A DNA stretch of 14,375 nucleotides from Dimargaris cristalligena (GCA_027576995.1 JANBQC010000669.1:1-14375), one strand, 5' to 3'. Positions 1-8,574 are shown, counted from the stretch's first letter. Notes: generated from the sequence alone by a model not told the origin. A program made the numbers and translations.

Positions 1-542
1 GGGCATACTTCCGATAAGTGCGAAAAATAGATAAAAAATAAAAGTAGGTAAAAAATGTGGTAAGTTCACCACACTATTATTACTATTTGTAGCTAACTAA
101 ATGCAGGTCCTACCAGCAAAGCACCTGGACAACATTATTAGTAGACCCAGAAAAAATAGCACAATGAAGATGTCCGGGGCTATACGCCAGGAAACATTAG
201 ACTGTTAATATAATACAAATTCTAATGATTCAGTTGTAGATATAATCAAAAGACGAAAGCCAAAGAATGGTCAGCTCCACTACCTGTTGATTTCAGCTCT
301 TGGCCCTTCTAATACACCTTAATCCAGACCAGGCTGACTGCCCTTATTAGGCCATATAGCACCCTATGTAACTTCCCATGGTCACCCCCAGTACTATGGG
401 ATCCTCCTATATCATATAACCCTTCCCCTTCCAAACTCCGCCTCTTTGTACTAATCACTCAATTGCTGATCCAAAGACTCTTCCAATTACTATTAGAATC
501 TTCTAGGTCCTCACAGCCATCTGGTTGGCTTATTCCTCATAG
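1..542. other. Gene-poor left edge
   Basis: I see no gene here. The stretch is AT-rich with pyrimidine-rich patches and frequent stops in all frames. Its first 106 bases share three collinear blocks with the second intron of the protease gene further right (listed separately). The rest up to the LTR-like copy looks like decayed, repeat-derived DNA, but I could not assign it to a family. Confidence 0.5.
31..106. repeat. Block similar to protease intron 2
   Basis: Three short segments recur in the same order and orientation at 6018-6117. Positions 31-50 match 6018-6037 at 19 of 20 bases. Positions 60-75 resemble 6076-6095, sharing gtaa and accacact. Positions 90-106 resemble 6100-6117, sharing tagctaac and gcag. 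Spacing between blocks differs. This may be a degenerate duplicate of part of the protease gene or a dispersed repeat that landed in the intron. Confidence 0.45.
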
Positions 543-881
543 CATTAACCTTAAGAGTACCTTCCCCCAGGGATCTCCCTCTGGAGTTGTCCCCCACATA
601 TATATAACTGGGCCCCATTGGACTAGTTAGATTCCTTAGCTTATTCTTCCCCTTAGTTTACTCCCAATAAACTCTATATATACTCACTCCCCTTATACTA
701 ACTAGTAAGTGTGCTCACTGCATATCCCTTGCATATACCTGCCATAGCCTTTATTAGTTAGTACTGTGCCCTATACCTAATGCTAGTAGCCTACTTAATT
801 AAGCCTAAGCCCCACCTACTGTTAGAAGCCTATCCTTGGGACTCTTAACAGACTAAGAGTAGTTAACCTGGGTGATAAACA
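543..881 (+). mobile_element. Degenerate solo LTR-like copy (family A, inverted relative to right copy)
   Basis: The reverse complement of this segment aligns along its whole length with 14025-14365, at roughly 70-75% identity by eye. Shared landmarks are a TATA-like tatatataa at 600-608, AATAAA at 667-672, the actagtaagtgt block near 701-712, the gctagtagcc block near 782-791 and a hairpin at 841-860 (ACTCTTA, 6-nt loop, TAAGAGT). Read on the + strand, TATA followed about 60 nt later by AATAAA resembles the U3-R order of an LTR, so + is the tentative orientation. The left end is not clean: the better copy reads TGTTATC where this one reads cattaacc. No internal retroelement genes lie next to it, so it is best read as an old solo LTR. 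It contains no CpG. Confidence 0.6.
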
Positions 882-2090
882 CTTTTTATATAGCTTATAA
901 ATTAGTTATCAACCCCAACAATTAATGTACCAATTTATATAGAATACAGGAGGCAAGGTAATAAACTGTGGTAGTAGTAGTCAGCCATTTGTAGCATGGT
1001 ATATTGCTAAAATATATGGCACTTTAATTTATAGAAATTGCTAAATACAGCCTGTTACAGAACAGATGGAAGGCTAGGGAAGTGCACCAAGACTGTAGTC
1101 CTCTGACTAAAAATTACCTAGCTTAACTATAATACAAAGTTGTCTTACCAAGTGATGGGTTTGCTGGTTGATATCTGTTGTATACCTTAAGTACATCTTG
1201 GATGAAACAGGAGTAGGAAATGCCTGGCAAATATTCTGCACCTCTAGAAATATAACCACTTCTTTAGAATGCCGATTTTTACGGAATTGAGAGTTTTATT
1301 GCCTTTGAGACGGCCAAGATATTACACAACTGGTGTGATGTAAGTATACCCACTCTGGGGTCGGATTTGTTAATAGCCCCGAAGAACAAAAGGCTAGTCT
1401 CGGAGCACCATCCCAAGTATTTTTTTGCAAACCTTGTGATGAGACCTACACTCTCAATCAGCCAAGCAATATCATAGTCCACTGATATGCCAGTAAATTT
1501 CGAAAAATGCCCAAGTCAGTCAAATCTACACAGCGGTTATAACATTAAGTCTGACGGCAATCGTTTTTGGTGCTACACCAGTACTAACATTTCTATAGTA
1601 GAACCCACCTTATTTTAACTGGACATAGTATTTGCGCTATTGGTCTAATGTAAGCGAGGTATATAGGCCAAGGGAGGATAGGGAAAAGGGGGCATAATTT
1701 AATAGTAGCAAAAGGACCCAGGCCAGTCCGGGCCCTTCAAAATGATTAGCATACAGGGGATGGGTGGGCTTTAAAATTAGGCGGATTCCATGCTAGCTGA
1801 TTTATTTAGAGAGCAGGTCATGGACAGTTCAACGAGCTTCTCCGCCTTTCTATTGAAGGACAGCTGCCCTGTTTCTGTAGTCGAAAAAGTCTTCATTCCG
1901 GCCCTGCAGATAGTTACTCTCTGTCTCGGTCGTAGGGGCGTGTTCGTTAAGAGGACCAAGTGGGTAGGAGACTACATAGGGAAGTCCTAGGTCCACTAAT
2001 ATGGGAAAGGGCACCCCTCCCTTCCCGTTCAAACCAGCCGCCGGCCTCTTTTCGGTCTCAAGAGAAAGGCCCTGGCCCGAAATCCGGGGC
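882..2090. other. Intergenic stretch without recognisable gene
   Basis: No supportable gene. Up to 1272 the DNA is AT-rich and free of CpG. A 78-codon stop-free stretch on the minus strand (1279-1515) has no ATG near its start and matches no family I know. From about 1780 the GC content rises towards the promoter of the next gene. Long open frames there (for example 1850-2251 minus) lack ATG starts and overlap on both strands. Confidence 0.5.
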
Positions 2091-2091
2091 C

Positions 2092-2149
2092 ATTGGTTTA
2101 ATGGGACCCTAGCCAACGGCCGGACACCCCGCCCGGTCCCTTTTATTGG
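2092..2149 (+). promoter_or_regulatory. Two inverted CCAAT boxes
   Basis: ATTGG, the reverse complement of CCAAT, occurs at 2092-2096 and 2145-2149. These are about 118 and 65 nt before the TATA box of the double-psi beta-barrel gene. CCAAT in either orientation is the usual site of the fungal HAP (NF-Y) complex. Binding here is inferred from motif and position only. Confidence 0.35.
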
Positions 2150-2212
2150 ATTACGGTGTCGGCTTGACTGCCCTGCTTTGCCCTCCAAGGGGATGGTGAG
2201 GTTGGCAATATG

Positions 2213-2222
2213 ATATAAAAGG
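2213..2222 (+). promoter_or_regulatory. TATA box of the double-psi beta-barrel gene
   Basis: ATATAAAAGG lies about 210 nt before the proposed start codon. With initiation some 30 nt downstream, the leader (about 2245-2433) contains no other ATG, which agrees with translation from 2434. The identical 10-mer stands before the next gene at 4022-4031. Confidence 0.7.
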
Positions 2223-2433
2223 GACTTGATGGCGCCAATTCGACCTAACACATACCACAGTAACTTTCTATATTTCGCTAAAACCCTGCCTATCCCCTCG
2301 CTACTTTAACCATTTCAGTCTCTTAAGTCTAATAGATACGCTTCCTAAATACGTTCACGGACCTCCATTTTGACAAGTGCCTATTCTTTTTTCTAAACAC
2401 CGCCCACCTCTACCTTTTGACCACCATTTAAAT

Positions 2434-3333
2434 ATGAAATTCATCACGATTGCTGTCCTGGCATTTTCAGTGCTTGCCAATGCCAGTCCCATACCCAACC
2501 GGGGACTGTTTCGACGCCAAGAACAGCCTCAGGTGTCTAACCTAACTTCCAATGCTCCCACCGAAGTCCAATCGGCACCCGTGGTCACTGAAACCGTCGC
2601 TCCCATCAGTCCTGTCCCTATTAATCTTACAACGGTTATTGCCGCGCCCAATACTATTGCCCCAGTCACCCCTACACCAGTTACAACGGCCCCTGCGACG
2701 GGAGGAATTCAGCCCGGTACGCAGGTCATCGGCACGGCTAGTTTTGATTCCCCTAGACCCCAGACGGTTGGATCATGCGGCCCTATGGACGGATTACCTG
2801 TCGATGTCGTGGCGATTGTAAGTTATATCCAAACTATGGTGATGGCGAATTATATTATTGGCTCGCAGTTAGCCTACCCCCCCCCTATACTGTAAAACTA
2901 ACCAACGGAACGCCTGGGTCCTTGAACAATGGCTCCGGCAAAGAGTTGATTATCATTGGGACCCTTCGCTTAGGCCGATCTCTACGCCGACGAAGCAGGG
3001 TATTAGGGCATATGGTTTTTGTCATGTTTGGCTCGTCCTAACTATTATGTGCCGGTGCTTATTTATCACCTACTCACTTCACCGGTTTAGAATGGAATGC
3101 AAATGAATAACGGTCCCAATCCCAATGACAACCCCCTGTGTCACAAGACAATGACTGTCCAGTTCGAGGACAAGACTTCGCTGACCACCAAGACTGTTAC
3201 GGTTAAGGTTATGGATACCTGTGCCAGCTGCAAGCTCGGTGAAATTGTGTTGAGCAATACAGCCGCTCAGAAACTCGGACAGGCCTTTATGAATCAAGGG
3301 CGGGCCCAAGTATCATGGCTTATTAATCAGTAG
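2434..3333 (+). CDS. Secreted RlpA-like double-psi beta-barrel protein, one intron
   Basis: Exons are 2434-2817 and 3091-3333, giving 208 residues. The intron 2818-3090 (273 nt, gtaagt...tttag, phase 0) was placed because it joins DVVAI directly to NGMQMNNG, restoring the barrel strand order of this family. Residues 1-17 are a signal peptide (cleavage likely after ANA). A dibasic RR at 27-28 could be a Kex2 processing site. A Pro/Thr/Val-rich linker follows (about 30-99), with N-glycosylation sequons at N36 and N64. The C-terminal domain (about 100-208) is the RlpA-like/barwin-type double-psi beta-barrel. It has four cysteines (C115, C145, C172, C175), the motif DTCASC with D170, and the closing SWLI. 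The start is the first ATG after the TATA box. Proteins of this type are secreted or wall-associated; they are often called expansin- or barwin-like, but most lack proven enzyme activity. Role in wall binding or host contact is inference. An unspliced transcript would stop at 2893-2895. Confidence 0.9.
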
Positions 3334-3457
3334 ATGTTTCCTACCGGAACTTCCGCCACCGCCGGTGACAGGCCGCTCCGGTCTACTGACTTGAATTTAT
3401 CTTATTGGCTTTCCCACCCCACACTATCTTTTCTACCATTAAATGCTTACTTGTACT

Positions 3458-3463
3458 AATAAA
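3458..3463 (+). terminator. Poly(A) signal after the double-psi beta-barrel gene
   Basis: AATAAA begins 124 nt after the stop codon and is followed by an A-rich stretch. This is the best candidate for the 3' end of the transcript. Confidence 0.55.
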
Positions 3464-3997
3464 AAATGAACTGGATTCTCTTTCACGTTGGCCTTAGGTC
3501 ATATAAGCTGTTGCTAGATTCATCTGATTATTGACAAACCGCAATAGTCGGTAAATAGGCGGACTGTATTGCAGTGTGGCTAAGCGCGGTTAAGTGTATC
3601 AGCACCAGGGTGCACCAAGATCACTAATATATCAAGAGCAGATCTGAATCCGCGTGCCACTTAAAACCTCATCTACCATGGCCATAATGTATCTCTGATG
3701 AGACGAAGGGAGTACACTGCTACTTGATAAAGTAGTCCACGGCATGAATTTATCGGATTTAGCATATTCTATCAATGAATAAAATTGCCAGTGTACTTCG
3801 ACACTGAGCCCTTATCACGATTCAGCTCGTAATGATTTATTATTGATGTGGTTTTATCACCCCTCCGCCTTCCAAGGAACCTAGAACAGCAGCTCTAGGC
3901 CAGCCAGTTGTGAAGAAGAAACCGCCGGATAGGCGAATTGATAGTCAGCGCAATACAGTGTTGCCAGGATATACCACATACTCACAAAACCATTCGC
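3464..3997. other. Intergenic and promoter region of the Gly-rich gene
   Basis: I see no gene in this stretch between the poly(A) signal and the next promoter; no long open frame is present. It contains a 6-bp-arm inverted repeat at 3880-3899 (CCTAGA, 8-nt gap, TCTAGG) that could be a regulatory site. Otherwise it looks like ordinary intergenic DNA upstream of a regulated gene. Confidence 0.5.
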
Positions 3998-4017
3998 CAC
4001 CCAAGTAGCCTTGGGTG
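3998..4017 (+). promoter_or_regulatory. Perfect 8-bp dyad next to TATA box
   Basis: CACCCAAG and CTTGGGTG are perfect inverted arms separated by 4 bases (TAGC). The dyad ends 4 bases before the TATA box of the Gly-rich gene. Symmetry and position suggest a site for a dimeric regulator. A transcript hairpin is less likely because the dyad lies upstream of any plausible start site. No known factor is assigned. Confidence 0.45.
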
Positions 4018-4021
4018 TTTC

Positions 4022-4031
4022 ATATAAAAGG
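4022..4031 (+). promoter_or_regulatory. TATA box of the Gly-rich repeat gene
   Basis: ATATAAAAGG is identical to the TATA box of the upstream gene. Initiation about 30 nt downstream would fall after the in-frame ATG at 4040. The first usable start codon is then the ATG at 4175, which begins a good signal peptide. Confidence 0.75.
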
Positions 4032-4174
4032 CCGCCAGCATGTCCTACTTAGAGATATCAAGCAAGCATCGTCTCTTACTCACACATCAAGTCTCCTTTT
4101 CCACTCTACACTACTCAGATTCAAGCACCTATTCGCCAATCCTCTTTTTCCCTCTCCAATCTCCCAGTAGCATC

Positions 4175-5044
4175 ATGAAGGCCATTGCTCTCGCCTGTGC
4201 TCTTTTCGCTGCCCACGTCGCTGCTCAAGGTGGTGCTTTCGGAAGCCAAATCCTCGGTAATCTCGGTGGCTACGACGGCGGCTATGGTGGCGGATACGAT
4301 GGTGGCAATAACGGCGGCAACCGCGGTGGTCGATTCGGATCTGGCCTCGGTGGATACGATGGTGGCTATGGTGGTGGCTATGATGGTGGTTACGATGGTG
4401 GTTACGATGGTGGTTACGATGGCGGCTACGATGGTGGCAACTTCGGTTCTGGCCTCGGTGGCTATGATGGCGGTTACGATGGTGGCTACGGTGGCGGCAA
4501 TAACGGCGGCAACCGCGGTGGTCGATTCGGATCTGGCCTCGGTGGATACGATGGCGGCTATGGTGGTGGCTATGATGGTGGCTATGATGGTGACTATAAT
4601 GGTGGTTACGATGGCGGCTACGATGGTGGCAACTTCGGTTCTGGCCTCGGTGGCTATGATGGCGGTTACGGCGGCGGTTACGATGGTGGCTACGGTGGCG
4701 GCAATAACGGCGGCAACCGCGGTGGTCGATTTGGATCTGGCCTCGGCGGATACAACGGTGGCTATGATGGCGGATATGATGGTGGCTACGATGGTGACTT
4801 CGACGGTGGCTACGACGGCGGATATGACGGTGGCTACGAAGGCGGACTTTACCGCCGCGAATTCATCCCCCTGGACGTCTACGGCGACGCAGTTCCCATG
4901 GCTCACGTGCGCCGCAGCGAGCCCACCAAATTCGCTTCCAAAAATAACCTCAAGGACAAGAAGCTCGCCGCGCAGGCCCTCAAATACAAGAACCAAAGTG
5001 CCAAGAAGTTCAACACCAAGGCCAAGACCTTCGCCATCAACTAA
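4175..5044 (+). CDS. Secreted Gly/Tyr/Asp tandem-repeat protein
   Basis: Intronless, 289 residues. I cannot name the family. Residues 1-17 form a signal peptide (cleavage likely after HVAA, before Q18). Residues 31-224 are almost only Gly, Tyr, Asp and Asn in YDGG/YGGG tetrapeptides. These are organised into longer units marked by NRGGRF at 49, 113 and 181 (spacing 64 and 68 residues) and by NFGSGLGG at 89 and 153. The C-terminal 64 residues are different: an RR at 227-228 and again at 246-247 (possible Kex2 sites), then a Lys-rich, Gly-poor tail. The frame is opened further upstream to 4040, but that ATG lies too close to the TATA box. The protein may be a structural, wall or matrix component, where tyrosines could cross-link and aspartates bind cations. 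This is inference from composition only. Long open frames on the other strand and in another frame over the repeat are by-products of repeat composition. Confidence 0.9.
   Translation: MKAIALACALFAAHVAAQGGAFGSQILGNLGGYDGGYGGGYDGGNNGGNRGGRFGSGLGGYDGGYGGGYDGGYDGGYDGGYDGGYDGGNFGSGLGGYDGGYDGGYGGGNNGGNRGGRFGSGLGGYDGGYGGGYDGGYDGDYNGGYDGGYDGGNFGSGLGGYDGGYGGGYDGGYGGGNNGGNRGGRFGSGLGGYNGGYDGGYDGGYDGDFDGGYDGGYDGGYEGGLYRREFIPLDVYGDAVPMAHVRRSEPTKFASKNNLKDKKLAAQALKYKNQSAKKFNTKAKTFAIN
4265..4846 (+). repeat. Hierarchical coding tandem repeat
   Basis: The base unit is 12 nt (GGTGGYTAYGAT-like, encoding GGYD). A 192-204 nt super-unit is marked by near-identical DNA around 4321, 4513 and 4717 (ccgcggtggtcgatt). 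The 4388-4437 segment holds several nearly identical 12-mers in a row. Such DNA is prone to slippage and unequal crossing-over, so the copy number may vary between strains and may be collapsed in an assembly. Confidence 0.9.
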
Positions 5045-5207
5045 GCCGCTCTCGCTAACTGGCATTCGTGCGTAACACTACCCCCCCTCTCGCTATAGGG
5101 GAACCGGTGCTTCCTTCACTGAAAAATGCAACATTCCCTGTCACTATTTATGGGCCTTCCCTTACTCATGATTTTAGCTATTTAAATCTTGCTCTTCCTT
5201 GCTTTGA

Positions 5208-5227
5208 AATAAAATTGCACCAATAAA
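5208..5227 (+). terminator. Tandem poly(A) signals of the Gly-rich gene
   Basis: AATAAA occurs at 5208-5213 and again at 5222-5227, 164 and 178 nt after the stop codon. A run of nine G follows at 5253-5261 and could act as a G-rich downstream element. Confidence 0.6.
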
Positions 5228-5252
5228 CACTCATAGTGGCTCTAATTAAACC

Positions 5253-5594
5253 GGGGGGGGGCTAAACGCTTTTTGCAAGCAGTGGTCATTGGGTCTAATC
5301 CGCCAAAGGCAGTCGGTGGGTCAATCGAAGCGATTGCATTGGCCTCCGGTAGGGCTACTGTGTAAGGTGAACATTGGGAAATGATACCAACGGCAGCGGC
5401 ACCTTTGATTCAGTACTGTATTATGAGGTTCAACGGCTAGCACAGAGATTGCAAAAAAAAAATAGGCATGTCAATGTTTAATAGTTGAAGCAGCAGAAAG
5501 TTACGAAAGGGGTGGACACGAAACAGGCTGAATTCAAAAGATTTTATTAAATCGGGATTCGCAAAGAACGTGTATAAATGAGTTGGGGGGGGGG
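5253..5594. other. Convergent intergenic region with two poly(G) runs
   Basis: No gene is visible between the Gly-rich gene and the protease. The region starts and ends with homopolymer runs on the + strand: nine G at 5253-5261 and ten G at 5585-5594. It lies between two converging transcripts, so it probably contains both 3' ends. Confidence 0.5.
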
Positions 5595-5596
5595 TA

Positions 5597-5602
5597 TTTA
5601 TT
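5597..5602 (-). terminator. Poly(A) signal of the Ulp1-type protease gene
   Basis: TTTATT on the + strand is AATAAA on the gene strand, 118 nt beyond the stop codon. A second one lies at 5543-5548. On the gene strand a run of ten C follows the first signal directly. Confidence 0.5.
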
Positions 5603-5720
5603 AATAGGCTCTAGCATACGACTGGCAGGGACCGTCGTCAAAAACGTAAGTATCATTAAGGTGGAAAGTAGCGTCGGGCGATCAAGCAGACATTATTTGA
5701 TTTAAGGCAAGTGCGCCATT

Positions 5721-7961
5721 TTAGGAAAGAAGTAGCTGATTTGTGGCGATTTCATACATCATCCGCTTCCGTAGATAGGGCATTTGCTTTTGAGTGAAAT
5801 CAAAGGTGGCTTCCCGGCAGCAGTATTCAGCAAACATACACGTAAACACCCCGCAGTCATAACCATTCTGTTGGCGGGGAATATTTTTAGGGCAGTAGTC
5901 TTCCCAGTCAGACAAATTGAGGGGCTGCTTCTTCTTTTCAGTATGCTCGGATTCCAAGTAACCGCGGATTAACTGGATACATTCAACGCAAGTCCGTCGA
6001 TAGTAGTAGATATTAGTATAAAAAATAAAAATAGGTAAGCTATCATTCAAACACAGTATATCTCTAGGCAGGTCGGTAACTTGACCCACCACACTCGCGT
6101 AGCTAACAAATCTGCAGTAACTAAGTCACCAAATGCAAATGAAAACAGGGCCGGGCCGGGCATTTTCAGCAAGAAACCTCTTATGCGGCCTGACCCTAAA
6201 TTAAACTAGAGGTTCAACTAGCCGTTCGGGCCACTTACCTTGAAGACCTGGGGGTTACTGCCCAGCATCGAGTCGTAATACTCGATGCGCTTACGTTTAA
6301 CATTAACGACTGCGCAGGTCCAATGTCCTGGTAAATGAACCGGAATTACGACGAGGTCTTTGGCGAAAATATCGTTCTTTTTAGACCATCGCCGGACTTT
6401 ACTGTACCCCTCGTCGCGAAGCTTGGCGTAGAAAAAGGTATTGAAGGTGTGGACCTGCGGAAGAGTATCGCTTGTTTTGGACCGCTCAACTATCATACTG
6501 ACGTAGAAATTGATTACCTAAGACAAACACCAGAGAAGACGATAACATCAAATGGCCCAGTCAACACCAGTAAAAGATCGGATAATAGAGGCTGGTTAAT
6601 CTCAGAATTGTGGTGGGATTCCTACATCATTTCTTGGCTATATAGAAAGACCCACACATCATCAATTAAACGAGGACTAAGTCGCTAAATTATAATAACC
6701 AGAAGAGACTATAACAGGGTAGCAGAAGGCAAATCAAGTTAAATCACTGGGTCAATTAAGATAAAGGGAGCGTAACCAATACTAGACTTACCTCGTCATT
6801 CAGCCATTGGCCATCGGTAAGGGTGCGCAGATCCGAGCCACTGATGGGTATATTATAGGCCTCAACCACTAGCTGGGATTTTAAAGCCCGCTGGATAGTA
6901 GCTTTGGCGTCCGAAGGGAGCGGAGTGAAACTATCAACGGCCTTGGCCTGGCGTTGTTCCACTGATTCGTCAATCTGGGCGTCTTTCGCTTTTAGCCGCT
7001 CAAAATGCGGGGTAGGAACGGATTCAGGGAGAGGGCGTAGCTCTAGGGCCCGTTGGATTCTTTGCCGCAGGGTATCGATCCAGAGTTCAGACGAGGGAAT
7101 AGTAGAGGAGGGTGCTACTGCGGAGAGATCAGATGTAAGCGGAAAGGCAGGGATGGCAAGCCGCGGAGTTCGAAGAGGGGTGTGATATCTCGACGAATCT
7201 ATTAGGTGATGCTGGGTCCGCGCGGAAAACGGAGTGGTCGGGAGCTGGGATAAGATACTTAAAGGGTTTGCAGTCCGGGGACGTCCATGCGGGTTTGCGA
7301 GCAAACCCGTGGCCGATACTACTTCGGATGGCGCGGGACTCTCCGCATATACCCCTGTCGTATCAGTGGGACGGGTTGGAGAGTTCTTCGACAAAGCGAA
7401 CCGATTAGCCAAAGCCTGGATCGAGGACCGTTGAACATGGGGCGGGGCCAGAGGGCGATAAGGCTTCCGCCTGGAATTATAATTCCGAATGGGACGGGCC
7501 CGATTAGCCGGTCGGGAGACAGCCTTGAACTGCAAGGCAGAAGTTCCAAAAGAGGGTGAGTCTAGTGAAAGGACGGTCGAGCCGCGGAATAGTGCCGAGG
7601 CTTGGTTTGTCTGGGTAGGCAACGCCGCGGTAGGGGCCGGCGCGGTGAGTGCTGTTTCGACTGGCTTCACCGGAGGACGGGCGGGTAAGTCCAATGGGGC
7701 AATTGGGGGTGCTGGTAGGGTCGAAGGTGGAGGAGACACCGATACTGGCGGGGTTACTTCAGGGAGCGCGCTATAGAGTAAGGACGTCAACCACTTTACG
7801 GCCCGGGTGATCAAATTAACATCGGGAGTTCGGGACCGCTTTCGAGGGGGTTGGTCGGAATATGCGTGGGCGGCCTTGGAGGCATCGGCCTGGATAGTGG
7901 GTGAGGACATGGCTGCCCTGTCGTATTCCTCTAGGGAACGCTTTAGGCCCTGCATCCGCAT
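5721..7961 (-). CDS. ULP1: Ulp1/SENP-type SUMO protease, two introns
   Basis: Exons on the complement are 7961-6792, 6517-6239 and 5972-5721, giving 566 residues. Introns of 274 nt (6791-6518, gtaagt...cttag) and 266 nt (6238-5973, gtaagt...ccag, with TACTAAT 38 nt before the acceptor) are both phase 0. They restore GQWLNDE-VINFYVS and NPQVFK-LIRGYLE. The C-terminal about 200 residues are a C48 cysteine protease domain. W386 lies in GQWLND, H455 in PGHW, D472 in YYDS, Q517 in QQNG and C523 in YDCGVF, so the catalytic set is complete. The first 350 residues are Pro/Ser/Thr-rich and probably disordered, with a likely nuclear signal PPRKRSR at 38-44. Members of this family process SUMO precursors and remove SUMO from proteins, often at the nuclear envelope. 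The start at 7961 is the first ATG after an in-frame stop near 8007; ATG 7955 or 7910 are alternatives. An upstream exon is possible because cttag precedes 7961. ULP1 versus another SENP paralogue is not settled. Confidence 0.93.
6018..6117. repeat. Intron block similar to left window edge
   Basis: This part of the protease's second intron shares three collinear segments with 31-106. The best is 19 of 20 bases at 6018-6037. It overlaps the TACTAAT branch-site candidate (6012-6018 on the + strand). Confidence 0.45.
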
Positions 7962-8574
7962 TCTAAGCGGGCCAGTGGGCTGGAATGGGCAGAAGAGCAA
8001 AACAATTCAACAGGTGGCCGCAAAGTAATTAGGTAAATAGAAGACTAGGTGAACAACGAACGACCAGCAGGCGTGTGGGGAAATAAATTGAGAAGCCCCA
8101 GGTGCGTCCGCTGCATAAAGACCAAAACGAGAGGCCAGGCGTAACTAACGCGAAATGCATCCAAGCTGGGTAGAGTTGAGGAAAAGCTGCGATTCATTTC
8201 AATCAGTAACCGCTCCCCACTCTGTGGCAATGGAGTGGGTCACTTGGAAGTCCTCAAGGGTGACTGAAATTATTAGATGTCTAGGTATAATTAAACAGCC
8301 GGTTTAACCATGTAATGGTACATAGTCACGTGATCTGGGATCATTACTCCGCCCATCTTTTCACCCTCATAGCTCTAGGTTTTACGTGAGACCGCGAGGC
8401 CGCAACTGTCCAAGCCAATCCTTTCTTTTTGCTGATTCCATTTAGTGACAAATACCCCTCGTAAAGCCAGTAACCCGGTGTCGACCCTTTCGCTATTGCT
8501 AATCGACTCCAAGAATACTCCAACGCATTCTCTACTTTAGTCCAACTCCTCTGTACGCTTCTAGTTTAGTCCAC
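7962..8574. promoter_or_regulatory. Divergent promoter region of protease and HGH1
   Basis: The 613-bp interval separates two divergent genes. It has no strong TATA box on either side, as expected for housekeeping genes. It contains TCACGTGA (8326-8333), CCAAT at 8415-8419 on the HGH1 side, and a short inverted repeat ACCAT-gta-ATGGT near 8308-8320. A 61-codon open frame on the minus strand (8045-8230) has no family resemblance and is taken as leader or chance. Confidence 0.5.
8326..8333. promoter_or_regulatory. TCACGTGA bHLH-type palindrome
   Basis: Perfect 8-bp palindrome containing the CACGTG E-box core. In fungi this octamer type is bound by basic helix-loop-helix factors such as Cbf1. 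It lies 365 bp from the protease start and 242 bp from the HGH1 start, so it could serve both. Use is inferred. Confidence 0.45.

Noticed and set aside
1279..1515. 78-codon stop-free stretch on the minus strand
   Set aside because: No ATG near the start, no recognisable domain and no splice partner found. It could be a relic, but chance is enough to explain it.
1850..2251. 133-codon open frame on the minus strand upstream of the double-psi beta-barrel gene
   Set aside because: It has no ATG, overlaps other open frames on the opposite strand, and covers the promoter and TATA box of the next gene. No family is recognisable.
2818..2895. Reading through the intron of the double-psi beta-barrel gene to a stop at 2893
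   Set aside because: It would remove half the barrel domain. Splicing 2818-3090 restores the family sequence without loss and has canonical ends.
4040..4174. Upstream in-frame ATG extension of the Gly-rich protein by 45 residues
   Set aside because: The ATG at 4040 is only 9 nt after the TATA box, so it is probably not transcribed. The extension would also bury the signal peptide.
4121..5065. Long Ala/Thr/Val-rich open frame on the minus strand and a Met/Val/Ala-rich frame on the plus strand over the Gly-rich gene
   Set aside because: Both are produced by the repetitive GGN-TAY-GAY codons read in other frames. They lack family resemblance, while the Gly-rich frame has a signal peptide, promoter and poly(A) signals.
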